Shown: positions 25,824-35,182, numbered from the stretch's first letter. The stretch: 64,000 nucleotides of DNA from UBA7662 sp036787895 (GCA_036787895.1 DAIQOK010000019.1:9216-73215), one strand, 5' to 3'. The notes: a model not told the origin generated them from the sequence alone. Translations and numbers: made by a program.

Positions 25824-27335
25824 TTACTTCACAAAACGTACTGTTTCTAAGGCACTACCATTTTGTAAACGCAATTGGTAAATCCCATTCGGCAGATTTT
25901 GCGCATCAAGCTGGAACTGGTTATGACCAGCCATTAGCTCATAAACTTGCGCTATTATCAATTGACCTTGAAGATTAAAAATCTGAACAGTCAATTTCCC
26001 TGGTGCAGATGTTTCTAATGCAATAGTCAAATTGTCTTGCACCGGATTAGGGTAAACTTGCAATCCGGTCAGCTTCTGGCTAACAACCGACTGCGGGAAG
26101 GCACCAAAGAAATAATCTCTCTTCGCCGAATTAACATAAGCATTGGCACCTCCATCCCAACTTTCAGATACCCAACGATAAACTTTGTTATCGGTGGTAT
26201 AGTTGAAAGTATGCCGTGAAGCGGCAGCAACAGTCCAGCTGTTATTGAGGTAATATTCCGACTTTTCCTCGGTCAAGTTACCACTTGCATCAAAAGTCCA
26301 GCTTTGGCGATATTCTGACGACCAGCCTGAGCCATTCCATGATTCTGACAAAGCCAGTGTCAATCTGGCCGATGTATAGGTTATTGATGTTCTAAAGGCA
26401 TCGACCCAGTTATTATTCAATCTTTCTTGCTCTACAATCTGAGAAACAGCTCCAGCAGCACCGGTCGAAACCAATCTTGTATCTAATACCCAGTTAGCGC
26501 CATCTTTGATTTCACCTATATAATCCGATGGCGAGCCGGAAAGTCCCATGGTAGCCGGCAATTCCTGAAACAGGAACTGACCAATATCTATAAGACCACC
26601 AAAGGTGGCAGAAAAGCCGAGATACCCCAGTTTCCAACTAACTTCTGTATAGCGCTCTTCTTCAACAAAACTGCCATTGTCCATATAACTTATGGTAAGC
26701 GCAGTAGGCTCACCATTGGCAGCAAAGGACAGATTTGTAAAGCGACTCTCGGCCGACCAGGCTGGCACCATGCCACTTTCATCCCAATACAAACGGGTAG
26801 CCTGAGTGGCAACACCACCACTGTAAGTGATTTGAAGAGAATCACCACTTGCCAATACAAGTGTGCCATTGTCATCCTCGTAAACAAGCATAGAAGTCTG
26901 GTTACCTTGGGCATCGTAATTCATAGTAAAACGAGCACCCACCGTAGGAGGCATACCAGGAATACTCAAAAGCTGTTCGATGCGGGTTGTTCTACCGGCG
27001 CCATCATAGGTATATTGGTAAGAGAAAATCGGAAGTGAGGTGCCACCCATATCCATATAAAAAATGATGCTCGCCACTTTACCAAAATTGGTATAGTTGA
27101 TACGAGCAGGATAGTCCAACTCCCAGGCAGTGCCATCCCAACTAGATAATCTTACCGAATCGGGGAAACCTGAAGCAGCCACACGGAACCGGGCATCGGT
27201 TAAATGGATTCGGCTTTCCTTGATCAATTTTTCAATCCTGGGGTTCAGATTTTTCACCCCAAGCGGCAGCTCTTTTTTGCCAGCCTGAACAACAAATGCC
27301 AGGCAGACCATTGCAAGCGTAAATATTTGTCTCAT
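25824..27335 (-). CDS. Secreted repeat protein with T9SS sorting domain
   Basis: 503 residues. A signal peptide (FTLAMVCLAFVVQAG) leads into a beta-rich body with repeated motifs such as YTYDGAGRTTRIEQLL, MNYDAQGNQTSMLVYEDDNG and WTFDASGNLTEEKSEYY, resembling YD/RHS-like or YARHG-like short repeats (roughly Asp-Ala-x-Gly-Asn). The final 80 residues are a Por-type sorting domain (LQVYPNPVQDNLTIALETSA to NGIYQLRLQNGS). Export by T9SS to the surface is predicted; no enzymatic motif. Followed by its own terminator. Confidence 0.85.
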   Translation of the reverse strand: MRQIFTLAMVCLAFVVQAGKKELPLGVKNLNPRIEKLIKESRIHLTDARFRVAASGFPDSVRLSSWDGTAWELDYPARINYTNFGKVASIIFYMDMGGTSLPIFSYQYTYDGAGRTTRIEQLLSIPGMPPTVGARFTMNYDAQGNQTSMLVYEDDNGTLVLASGDSLQITYSGGVATQATRLYWDESGMVPAWSAESRFTNLSFAANGEPTALTISYMDNGSFVEEERYTEVSWKLGYLGFSATFGGLIDIGQFLFQELPATMGLSGSPSDYIGEIKDGANWVLDTRLVSTGAAGAVSQIVEQERLNNNWVDAFRTSITYTSARLTLALSESWNGSGWSSEYRQSWTFDASGNLTEEKSEYYLNNSWTVAAASRHTFNYTTDNKVYRWVSESWDGGANAYVNSAKRDYFFGAFPQSVVSQKLTGLQVYPNPVQDNLTIALETSAPGKLTVQIFNLQGQLIIAQVYELMAGHNQFQLDAQNLPNGIYQLRLQNGSALETVRFVK

Positions 27336-27559
27336 ATCCGTTTAATTGATTTGTAATGTAAAATTAGCTGGTATTCCGTGCTTTTCAAGTAATAGACTGT
27401 GTCAGAAACGTTAAAAAACATAACTTTCCACGACAAATACCCTCTTCAGGGTAGAGAATTTCAGCTAGTTGAATTGCTGTTCGTCTTGTTTTAAACTTTC
27501 ACCTTAGAATTTCAATAGAATACCGTATTTGAACTTAACTTCGCACAACACTTGCAATT

Positions 27560-28354
27560 ATGCTGAACTACATTCACTGGAATATCCACCCTGAAATTCT
27601 ACCCGATATATTGCCCGTTCGCTGGTATGGTATCCTTTTTATGTCCGGCTTCGTATTCGGTTATTATTTGCTCGAACGCATTTTTAAAGCCGAAAACAAA
27701 CCCGTTGCCTGGCTCGACAGTCTTTCCTTATATGTTGGTGCAGGAACCATCCTTGGGGCTCGACTCGGTCATTGTTTATTTTACGAGCCTTCCTATTACC
27801 TCAGTCATCCGCTCGATATCCTTAAAATTTGGGAAGGTGGCCTCGCCAGTCATGGTGCTGCTGTTGGCATACTCCTATCACTCTGGCTGTTTTCCAAAAA
27901 ATTTAAAGAAGCCAGCTTTTTATGGATTACCGACCGTTTGGTCATTGTTGTTGCCTTAGGTGCTGTATGTATTCGACTTGGCAATCTGATGAACTCTGAA
28001 ATCATTGGCGGCCCAACTACCCTGGCCTGGGGATTTGTGTTTGAACGTCTGGGTGAAGATTTCCCCCGCCATCCCACACAATTGTACGAAGCGTTGGCTT
28101 ATCTGCTCATTTTTGCATTTCTTTTTCGTGCTTATTGGAAAAAGCAGGCAGGAAGCTATAGCGGCCGACTTTTCGGCTATTTCCTGATACTTGTCTTCGG
28201 TTTCCGCTTTTTCATTGAATTCATCAAAGACGTTCAGGTGGAATTTGAACGCACGATGACCTTGAATATGGGCCAGTGGCTGAGTATTCCGCTTGTGCTG
28301 CTTGGTCTGTTTTTGTTGTTACGGAGCTTTCAGTCAAAGCAAAAATTAGCTTAA
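27560..28354 (+). CDS. lgt: Phosphatidylglycerol-prolipoprotein diacylglyceryl transferase
   Basis: 264-residue integral membrane enzyme that attaches diacylglycerol to the lipobox cysteine of prolipoproteins, the first maturation step for the many lipoproteins encoded here. The family segments are present: RWYGILFMSGFVFGYYLL near the N-terminus, GARLGHCLFYEPSYY, the signature region GAVCIRLGNLMNSEIIGGPT and HPTQLYEALAYLL. Seven hydrophobic segments are visible. A TAACTTCG -7-like element at 27536-27543 lies 16 bases before the ATG. The 3' end overlaps convergent hutH by 4 bases. Confidence 0.95.
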   Translation: MLNYIHWNIHPEILPDILPVRWYGILFMSGFVFGYYLLERIFKAENKPVAWLDSLSLYVGAGTILGARLGHCLFYEPSYYLSHPLDILKIWEGGLASHGAAVGILLSLWLFSKKFKEASFLWITDRLVIVVALGAVCIRLGNLMNSEIIGGPTTLAWGFVFERLGEDFPRHPTQLYEALAYLLIFAFLFRAYWKKQAGSYSGRLFGYFLILVFGFRFFIEFIKDVQVEFERTMTLNMGQWLSIPLVLLGLFLLLRSFQSKQKLA

Positions 28355-29829
28355 TAGGTTCTGAGAAAAGCTTTCGACGCGAGTATATCGTCGTGCAACA
28401 GGCGGTCTTCGTTTAAAAAGGCTACTTTCTCCCGGTATGCCAGCATGAGCTTGCTCAGAGCTGTCGATGTTTTCCAATCGCCTCTAAGTTCAAACGCCTG
28501 AGCAGCATTCATCAACTCGATGGCCAGTATGGTTTCTACATTATCGAGTATGCGGTAAAGTTTGGTGGCAGCATTGGCGCCCATGCTCACATGATCCTCC
28601 TGACCGTTGGAGGAGGTTATCGAATCGATTGAGGCAGGTACTGCCAGCTGTTTGTTCTGACTTACAATAGAAGCAGCTGTGTACTGCGGTATCATCATAC
28701 CACTGTTCAAGCCGGAATGGGCGATCAAAAAGGCCGGCAAACCACGACTGCCCGAAATCAATTGATATGTCCGTCTTTCGCTGATTGAACCAATTTCAGC
28801 CAAGGCCACAGCCAGAAAATCTAGCGCATACGCCAGTGGTTGTCCGTGAAAATTCCCACCCGAAATAATCAGATCGTCTTCCGGGAACAAATTGGGATTA
28901 TCGCTCACCGCATTCATCTCAGTTTCGAAAACCGAAGCGGCATGCAGCCAGGTATCGTAACTCGCGCCATGCACCTGTGGTATACAGCGGAAAGAATAAG
29001 GATCCTGCACAACTGTCTTTTCCCGTGCGGCTGTAGGACTCCCCTTCAGCCACTCCCGTATGCTGGCTGCTACCTGCTGCTGCCCCAAATGCGGCCGTAC
29101 TTCATGCACTAGCGGATGAAAAGGCTCTGTACGACAATCAAAAGCCTCCATTGACAAGGCGGCAATCATATTCGCTTGCTGCAAGAGTCGTTCACCCTGA
29201 ATTATGGCATAAGCCCCATAAGCCGTCATAAATTGGGTGCCATTCAATAAAGCCAAACCTTCTTTGGCCTGGAGTACGATGTCAGGCCAGCCAAAAGTAG
29301 CATTTAAACTGCTGCTATGTGTGACATTTCCGTTCACCAGTACCTCGCCGAGACCAAGCAGCGGCAGACTGAGATGAGCCAGTGGCGCCAAATCGCCGGA
29401 GGCACCCAACGAACCCTGTTCGTAAACCACCGGAAGTACATCGTGATTGTACAAGTCAATCAAACGCTGCACCGTAGCTAATTGCACACCGGAATGGCCA
29501 TAAGCCAACGACTGCACTTTTAAAACCAACATCAGCCTCACAATCTCCTCGGGCACCCGGGCACCGGTGCCGCAGGCATGCGACATCACCAGATTACGCT
29601 GCAAGGTTGATAAATCGTTTTTGGAGATGGCGATATCGCACAAAGAACCAAAACCGGTATTTATACCATAAAACAGCCGGTCGCTTTCCTGTAATTTCTG
29701 GTCGAGATAGGTTTTACAGTTTTGAATACGCTCTTTCGCTTGATTACTCAATGCCAAGTGATTACCGGCAAACATCAGCTCGCCTAAGGTTGAAAAATCA
29801 AGCGGATCGCCAATGTATATGGTTTTCAT
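28351..29829 (-). CDS. hutH: Histidine ammonia-lyase
   Basis: 492-residue aromatic amino-acid lyase that deaminates histidine to urocanate. The MIO cofactor triad Ala143-Ser144-Gly145 is in GSLGASGDLAPLAH, and NTGFGSL and the C-terminal SITSSNGQEDHVSMG motif are present. The selectivity segment is VMSHACG (residues 81-87), the Ser-His pattern of histidine lyases rather than the His-Leu or Phe-Leu of tyrosine or phenylalanine lyases. No other hut genes are in the window. Its ATG overlaps the hisS stop by 4 bases (ATGA), so it is probably co-transcribed and coupled to hisS. Confidence 0.93.
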   Translation of the reverse strand: MKTIYIGDPLDFSTLGELMFAGNHLALSNQAKERIQNCKTYLDQKLQESDRLFYGINTGFGSLCDIAISKNDLSTLQRNLVMSHACGTGARVPEEIVRLMLVLKVQSLAYGHSGVQLATVQRLIDLYNHDVLPVVYEQGSLGASGDLAPLAHLSLPLLGLGEVLVNGNVTHSSSLNATFGWPDIVLQAKEGLALLNGTQFMTAYGAYAIIQGERLLQQANMIAALSMEAFDCRTEPFHPLVHEVRPHLGQQQVAASIREWLKGSPTAAREKTVVQDPYSFRCIPQVHGASYDTWLHAASVFETEMNAVSDNPNLFPEDDLIISGGNFHGQPLAYALDFLAVALAEIGSISERRTYQLISGSRGLPAFLIAHSGLNSGMMIPQYTAASIVSQNKQLAVPASIDSITSSNGQEDHVSMGANAATKLYRILDNVETILAIELMNAAQAFELRGDWKTSTALSKLMLAYREKVAFLNEDRLLHDDILASKAFLRTY

Positions 29830-31205
29830 AATGCGTTTTTAAGATGCTGAGCTAATAATTTGGTAGAAATGGCTTCTTGTTGCCCAGAGCGAATGTCTTT
29901 GAGCATGACGTTCTGTTGGGCTGCCTCTTGATCGCCTAACAAGGCGATATAAGGAATGTTTTTCGCTTCGGCATAGGTAAACGCTTTTTTCATCTTTCCT
30001 GCATCGAGATACAATTCAGCAGCCATACCAGCTCCCCGCAACTGACGCAGTATGCTGGTGGCATACTCGAATTGTGCATCATCAAAAAGGTATAACAAAA
30101 CATCGCTTGAACGTTGTACACTTTCCGGAAAAAGCTGAAGTTGCTCCATGACGTCCAGAATTCGTTCTGCACCGAATGAAATACCTACGCCGGTAAGCCC
30201 ATCTACCCCAAATATGCCGGTGAGATTGTCGTAACGACCTCCTCCGCCAATGCTGCCCATAGCAGTTTCATGGGTAATCACTTCCATGATGGTGCCGGTA
30301 TAATAATCGAGACCGCGTGCTAATGTTGGGTCGAATTTAAAGAACTGGCCTAATTCGAAACCCTCGAGTAAGGTGAAGAGGTGCTTGAGTTCCTCCAACC
30401 CCAAAACAAGCTCATTATCGCTGCTAAGTGATGATAATGCCTGCCACTGTGCATCGGCGGTTGGCAAAGTTAATACATCATAAAAAGCCTGAATTTTTGG
30501 CAAAAAGGCACCTTTCGCTTCTAATTCAAGCGTCAGTGCTTCCTGACCAATTTTGTCGAGTTTGTCGAGTATGATGATAAACTCATTGACTTGATCCCCC
30601 ATACCTAAGGCATGAGCAATACCGGCGAAAAGTTTGCGGTTATTAATACGAACCGTAAAATCCTTAAACCCCAACTTTTTGAATACCGTCACATAAATGG
30701 CAATCAACTCCGCTTCGTTAAACAACGAAGCCGAGCCAATAACATCGGCATCACACTGATAAAATTCGCGATAACGCCCCTTCTGAGGCCGATCGGCGCG
30801 CCAAACGGGCTGTATTTGATAACGTTTGAAAGGAAAAGCCAACGCATGCCGGTTCATCGATACATAACGTGCCAATGGCACAGTTAGGTCATAGCGTAAG
30901 GCTTTCTCCGCAACGAGTGCGGTAAAAGATCGCGATTGATTGGTCTTGGCTGCATTAAACGCTTCCTCTCCCACCTCTTTCAGGTAATCGCCCGAATTCA
31001 GTATTTTAAAAATGAGCCTGTCGCCTTCCTCACCGTATTTACCGGTAAGTGTGCTGAGGTTCTCCATGGCAGGCGTTTCCAACGGCTGATAACCATATTG
31101 CCGGAATACACCTTCGATAATGTTGAAGATGTATTTTCGTTTGGCCATCAGTTCCGGACCGAAATCGCGTGTGCCTCTGGCGAGACTGGGTTTTATTATT
31201 TGCAT
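29826..31205 (-). CDS. hisS: Histidyl-tRNA synthetase
   Basis: 459-residue class II aminoacyl-tRNA synthetase charging tRNA-His. Motif 2 and its surroundings (RYQIQPVWRADRPQKGRYRE, then FYQCDADVIG), the histidine-specific ARGLDYYTGTIMEV, and motif 3 (GGGRYDNLTGIFG) are all present; the C-terminal 90 residues are the anticodon-binding domain. Its ATG is 24 bases from dnaA. A TAACTTTG -7 element at 31225-31232, overlapping the dnaA stop, gives it its own promoter. hutH follows with a 4-base overlap. Confidence 0.95.
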   Translation of the reverse strand: MQIIKPSLARGTRDFGPELMAKRKYIFNIIEGVFRQYGYQPLETPAMENLSTLTGKYGEEGDRLIFKILNSGDYLKEVGEEAFNAAKTNQSRSFTALVAEKALRYDLTVPLARYVSMNRHALAFPFKRYQIQPVWRADRPQKGRYREFYQCDADVIGSASLFNEAELIAIYVTVFKKLGFKDFTVRINNRKLFAGIAHALGMGDQVNEFIIILDKLDKIGQEALTLELEAKGAFLPKIQAFYDVLTLPTADAQWQALSSLSSDNELVLGLEELKHLFTLLEGFELGQFFKFDPTLARGLDYYTGTIMEVITHETAMGSIGGGGRYDNLTGIFGVDGLTGVGISFGAERILDVMEQLQLFPESVQRSSDVLLYLFDDAQFEYATSILRQLRGAGMAAELYLDAGKMKKAFTYAEAKNIPYIALLGDQEAAQQNVMLKDIRSGQQEAISTKLLAQHLKNAL

Positions 31206-31224
31206 CCGGTGGATAATTACCGGG

Positions 31225-31232
31225 CAAAGTTA
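31225..31232 (-). promoter_or_regulatory. -7 promoter element of hisS
   Basis: On the minus strand TAACTTTG, a perfect TAnnTTTG, 19 bases before the hisS ATG. It overlaps the last codon of dnaA. Confidence 0.5.
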
Positions 31233-32672
31233 CACGGTACTGATTTTAATTTTCTTCTGAATATCTTCCACAAAACCCTTGAACTTGCGGTCGGTCTCCA
31301 TCAGGTCTTCTACGGTCTGACAAGAGTGAATCACTGTGCTGTGGTCACGTCCACCGAAGTATTCACCTATGGTTTTTAGGCTGTTTTTGGTCAACTTTTT
31401 GGCAAAATACATCGATATCTGACGCGCCTGTACAATTTCGCGCTTACGGGTTTTGGCTTTTAGCAAATCAACTGGTAAGTCGAAATATTCGCAAACCAGC
31501 CCTTGTATGCTTTCGATTGAAATCTCGAGCGACACATTACGCACAAAATTGCGCATGACCACCTTGGCGAGTTCGATATCAGGCTGCTTATTATTCAGCG
31601 TGGTGTAGGCAAGCAATGAGGTGATTGCACCTTCGAGCTCACGTATGTTGGTGGTGATATTGTGGGCAATGAACTCAACCACTTCCCGTGGCAATTCGAT
31701 ACCGTCGGCATACATCTTCATTTCGAGTATAGCAACGCGGGTTTCGAAATCGGGTACTTGCAAGTCGGTACTCAAACCCCATTTAAAACGCGACAACAAC
31801 CGCTCCTCCATGCCTTTGAGGTCCTTGGGCGCCCGGTCGCTGGTTAAAATGAGCTGTTTGCCGGTCTGGTGCAGGTGGTTGAAGATGTGAAAGAAAACGT
31901 CCTGGGTTTTTTCTTTATTGGCGAAATTGTGGACATCATCGATGATAAGCACATCGATTAGCTGGTAGAAGTTCACAAAATCGTTGGCAGAGTTGTTCCG
32001 CAGCGAATCGATGAACTGCTGGGTAAACTTCTCTGCAGTTACGTAGAGTACGGTTTTGTTCGGGAAGTTCAACTTCACCTGGTTGCCTATGGCTTGCACA
32101 AGATGCGATTTACCCAAACCCACATTGCCATAAATCATCAACGGATTGAAGGAAGTACCACCAGGTTTAGCGGCTACGGCCATGCCTGCCGAACGAGCCA
32201 AACGATTGGAGTCGCCTTCAACAAAATTATCGAAACTGTAGCGCTGGTTGAGCTGAGAATCAATATTGATTTTTTTCAGCCCGGGAATGATAAAGGGGTT
32301 TTTGATGGATGAGCCAATATTCATGGGCACAGTCAAATCCGGATTTTTGGCTTTCATGCCATTACCAGGCATATTGATCGTATACGGCGCTTTGTCGGCC
32401 GTAGCGTGCTCCATGACTATACTGTATTCCAAACGTCCCTCAGCCCCGAGCTCACGACGAATGGTCTTATGCAGCAGATTCACATAATGCTCTTCCAGCC
32501 ATTCGTAGAAAAACTGACTGGGCACCTGTATCGTTAAAACATTATCCTTCAAGCGGACCGGTTTGATTGGCTCAAACCATGTCTTAAAACTCTGTGGATT
32601 TACGTTGTCGCGTATGATCGACAAGCAATTGCTCCACACCATTTCCATCGTTCTCTCCATAGGCTCGTTCAT
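31230..32672 (-). CDS. dnaA: Chromosomal replication initiator protein DnaA
   Basis: 480-residue AAA+ initiator. Domain I starts MNEPMERTMEMVWSNCLSII; Walker A is GNVGLGKSHLV, Walker B VLIIDDVHNF, and the DNA-binding domain IV ends with the DnaA-box reader GGRDHSTVIHSCQ. It opens the replication origin and also controls transcription. I use the ATG at 32672; the longer frame begins with a TTG at 32681. The 320 bases upstream are AT-rich and could hold origin elements. hisS follows on the same strand, with its own promoter. Confidence 0.96.
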   Translation of the reverse strand: MNEPMERTMEMVWSNCLSIIRDNVNPQSFKTWFEPIKPVRLKDNVLTIQVPSQFFYEWLEEHYVNLLHKTIRRELGAEGRLEYSIVMEHATADKAPYTINMPGNGMKAKNPDLTVPMNIGSSIKNPFIIPGLKKINIDSQLNQRYSFDNFVEGDSNRLARSAGMAVAAKPGGTSFNPLMIYGNVGLGKSHLVQAIGNQVKLNFPNKTVLYVTAEKFTQQFIDSLRNNSANDFVNFYQLIDVLIIDDVHNFANKEKTQDVFFHIFNHLHQTGKQLILTSDRAPKDLKGMEERLLSRFKWGLSTDLQVPDFETRVAILEMKMYADGIELPREVVEFIAHNITTNIRELEGAITSLLAYTTLNNKQPDIELAKVVMRNFVRNVSLEISIESIQGLVCEYFDLPVDLLKAKTRKREIVQARQISMYFAKKLTKNSLKTIGEYFGGRDHSTVIHSCQTVEDLMETDRKFKGFVEDIQKKIKISTV

Positions 32673-32994
32673 AGTTTTCAAATTGCTCGGGAGGTCGAAT
32701 ATGAAACAAAAATTCTTCTCTAAAAAACGTCGTCGGCTCTTGACTTTTTCAGAAGTTTCTCAATCGGCTGAATAGCACCCAATTTACCAACATCTAGCTG
32801 CAAAACTTTTTCTAAAAAGTTTTTAGATGAATTGCTTGACTTTTATTTTTAAATTATAACGTATTGACTATCAATTAATTGCAATACACTTAACTATTTA
32901 ATGATGATTTGTTCACATAGTTATCCCAATTCTTTCTTATGTAAAGTGCTTTGAATCAACGGCCTTCCATTTGTGCCTTTAGGGAACTAACGAA
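32673..32994. other. AT-rich gene-free gap upstream of dnaA (possible origin region)
   Basis: No gene is supported here. Positions about 32795-32945 are strongly AT-rich. There is a perfect 15-bp palindrome CTAAAAAGTTTTTAG (32812-32826) and two loose DnaA-box-like 9-mers close together: TTATCCCAA (32921-32929, 7 of 9 to TTATCCACA) and TTGTTCACA (32909-32917, 7 of 9 on the other strand). Location beside dnaA suits oriC, but there is no cluster of exact boxes and the flanking genes do not diverge, so the call is weak. Confidence 0.3.
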
Positions 32995-33927
32995 CTATCG
33001 AACAAAAGTGCTTCGATCACGAAAACTTCTTCTCCGTTTTGACGATTTTTCAAATCTAAAATCTATGCGTCCCAATCGAATGCCGGAGTGCCCGACCTGG
33101 GCAATCAACGTCTCTTTCCCGACCGGATTTTGGACTCCAACCGGTTGGTCGAGGAAGCTGTGGGTATGCCCGCCCACGATAAGATCAATGCCTGCGACTT
33201 GGGCCGCTAACTGCCGGTCAGAGATGCGATCGCCGCTGTATTGATACCCAAGATGAGAGAGGCATAAAACGAAGTCGGCCCCTTTTTCAAGGAGTTGTGC
33301 GACTTGTTCTTGGGCTATTTTTACCGGGTCGAGATAACGGGTATGGCCGAAGAGTTTGGCAGGGATTAAACCGGCTGGATCTATGCCCAAGCCAAATACC
33401 CCGATTTGCAGCGGTCCTTTTTTGAGCATGACATTCGCAGCCACCTTTTTGGCTAAAACGGTATCGCTGAAGTCGTAATTAGCGACTACAAAAGGGAAAT
33501 CCACGTGTTTCAGCTGTTTTTCGAAGTTTTCTACCCCTTCGTCAAAATCATGATTACCCATAGTAGCCACTTCATAGCCCATCTCCTGCATGGCTTTCAT
33601 CTCTGGTTCACCTTTGAAAAAATTGAAATAAGGCGTGCCTTGAAAAATGTCTCCTGCGTCAACCAACAATACATTTTGTTGTTCAGCGCGGATGGCGTCA
33701 ATCAACACTTTTCGTCTGGCTACGCCACCCATACCGGCATAGCGGTCGTTTTTGGCTACCGGATACGGATCCAGCCGGCTGTGAGTATCGTTGGTATGTA
33801 AAATGGTAAGTTCAACCACCTCATTGGCCGGCAATGCCCACAAACCGGAGGGCATCAAACTCATACCGGCCAACGCCAGTCCGCTTTGTTTTAGAAAGTC
33901 GCGGCGGCTTTTATCGAATTCTTTCAT
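32995..33927 (-). CDS. Metallophosphatase domain of a split 5'-nucleotidase (UshA N-terminal type)
   Basis: 310 residues. It begins with a twin-arginine-like signal (SRRDFLKQSGLALAGMS). The calcineurin-like metal ligands are all visible: ILHTNDTHSRL, DAGDIFQGTP, MGNHDFDEG and GGHTHSFL. The protein stops after the phosphoesterase domain, while UshA-type enzymes have about 550 residues including a C-terminal substrate-binding domain. That missing domain is the upstream gene at 33911-34651, whose 3' end overlaps this start by 17 bases. The two products probably work together on nucleotides or related phosphoesters outside the inner membrane. Confidence 0.9.
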   Translation of the reverse strand: MKEFDKSRRDFLKQSGLALAGMSLMPSGLWALPANEVVELTILHTNDTHSRLDPYPVAKNDRYAGMGGVARRKVLIDAIRAEQQNVLLVDAGDIFQGTPYFNFFKGEPEMKAMQEMGYEVATMGNHDFDEGVENFEKQLKHVDFPFVVANYDFSDTVLAKKVAANVMLKKGPLQIGVFGLGIDPAGLIPAKLFGHTRYLDPVKIAQEQVAQLLEKGADFVLCLSHLGYQYSGDRISDRQLAAQVAGIDLIVGGHTHSFLDQPVGVQNPVGKETLIAQVGHSGIRLGRIDFRFEKSSKRRRSFRDRSTFVR

Positions 33928-34651
33928 CTAAAACCGGTTTGAGGGAGATGCCCTGTGCGTGCATTTGTTTGAAGACGGTCACATATAAATCGCGCACCAA
34001 TTCAGGCGTACGCATACGCATTTCCGCATTTTTCAGAAAATCGCAACCATCTCCCCCATCTGCGAGATAATCGATAGTCGCGAGTTTATAACGTTTGTCG
34101 GGTTGAATAGCTTTGCCGCCTATAGTAACATCCACGGCCTTTTTATCTTCCCGCGTAAATCGGGCACCACTGATGGGTGTGCCTCCTTTGGCTGCCCAGT
34201 GGTCGAGCAGTTGTTGCATCAAACGGCCATCCATTTCAAGTATCACCACATAATTCATAAAAGGCATAATCTCCATGACGGCACCCATGGTGACCTCGCC
34301 TTTGGGCAAAGAGGCGCGTATACCCCCATAATTGAGTAAAGCCACATCTACTGCTTCGTATTTACGGCTCACCTCTATAAGCATAATATCGGCCAGCATA
34401 TTGCCCAGGGCCGATTCCGGCTGCGCTTTGGTCATGGTGACGTCGCTATAAATGAGCACAGCGTTTACTTGACTTTCAAGACTATCTCGATAAGGTTTGA
34501 GGGTAGACAGAAGTTTTTCATCACCTTGTCGGTAGCTGCTGTCGATGGCATAAAATTGTTTTTCGCTGGCTACAGGCGCATAAGTAGTGCGACCGCAGGC
34601 CAGCATGCCGGCGATTAATAACAGCCATGACAGCTGCCTCAGGCCCCTCAC
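33911..34651 (-). CDS. 5'-nucleotidase C-terminal domain lipoprotein (partner of the metallophosphatase)
   Basis: 246-residue lipoprotein (LLLIAGMLACG, Cys about residue 19) made only of the UshA-type C-terminal domain: SALGNMLADIMLIEV, VALLNYGGIRASLPKGEVTM, then ISGARFTREDKKAVDVTIGG and YKLATIDYLADGGDG, which form the substrate-specificity pocket. No metal site is present, so it cannot act alone. It overlaps the metallophosphatase gene by 17 bases and follows the membrane-protein gene with a 4-base overlap (34648-34651). Order is C-terminal domain first, N-terminal domain second, the reverse of the usual single-chain enzyme. Confidence 0.88.
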   Translation of the reverse strand: MRGLRQLSWLLLIAGMLACGRTTYAPVASEKQFYAIDSSYRQGDEKLLSTLKPYRDSLESQVNAVLIYSDVTMTKAQPESALGNMLADIMLIEVSRKYEAVDVALLNYGGIRASLPKGEVTMGAVMEIMPFMNYVVILEMDGRLMQQLLDHWAAKGGTPISGARFTREDKKAVDVTIGGKAIQPDKRYKLATIDYLADGGDGCDFLKNAEMRMRTPELVRDLYVTVFKQMHAQGISLKPVLDERIR

Positions 34652-35166
34652 AGCCGTTCGGTTTCGAGACGCAGCTGACTTAAGGCTAATGCAGTAGGAT
34701 ATACCGGCCGTTGACGTAGCAAATCAAGCAAAGCCCGGCTGTAATCCAGCGCGGTGGATTCGGCGGTTAAATTCGCAGCCGCCTGATTTACCAATGCACT
34801 GATGTCCTCTTTGGCCGTACGTATACTCTCCCAGCTTTCAGCTTTGAGATAAATCTGCTGCGCCATATTGTGTTCGTATTCGGCACGTATGCTGGCCAGC
34901 ATGGCCATATGCAGACTTTTCGCCCCCATACCCGGCTCGCTCAGGCGGTGTATCATGGCTTCCGGAGAGATGCGCTCGAGAAACAACGCCAAACGTTCGG
35001 CAGCCTGTAAACGTACCGGCAGCAATTGTTTGAGCTGCTCTGCTTTCAGCGCTTGCTGTTGAAAATCGAGGGTTTTCCGGAATTGCCAGCGCAAAACACG
35101 TTCAACGGCAATTAAAACCACCACCGCAGGTAAAATGTATTTGAGTATTTCTAAAAAATCGAACAT
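34648..35166 (-). CDS. Uncharacterised membrane-anchored coiled-coil protein
   Basis: About 172 residues. One transmembrane helix (ILKYILPAVVVLIAVERVL) is followed by a helical, charged region (FQQQALKAEQLKQLLPVRLQ) and mixed helices to the end. It resembles a small Bacteroidota-specific family of unknown function (DUF7935-like as I recall, low certainty). Start is the ATG at 35166; the longer frame to 35193 would begin upstream of the -7 element at 35183-35190. It is the first gene of a unit with the split 5'-nucleotidase. Confidence 0.78.
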   Translation of the reverse strand: MFDFLEILKYILPAVVVLIAVERVLRWQFRKTLDFQQQALKAEQLKQLLPVRLQAAERLALFLERISPEAMIHRLSEPGMGAKSLHMAMLASIRAEYEHNMAQQIYLKAESWESIRTAKEDISALVNQAAANLTAESTALDYSRALLDLLRQRPVYPTALALSQLRLETERL

Positions 35167-35182
35167 ATAAAAATCGCTTAGC

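Noticed and set aside
27536..27543. Full promoter for lgt
   Set aside because: A TAACTTCG -7-like element is present but no -33 TTG at normal spacing, so I mention it only within the gene entry.
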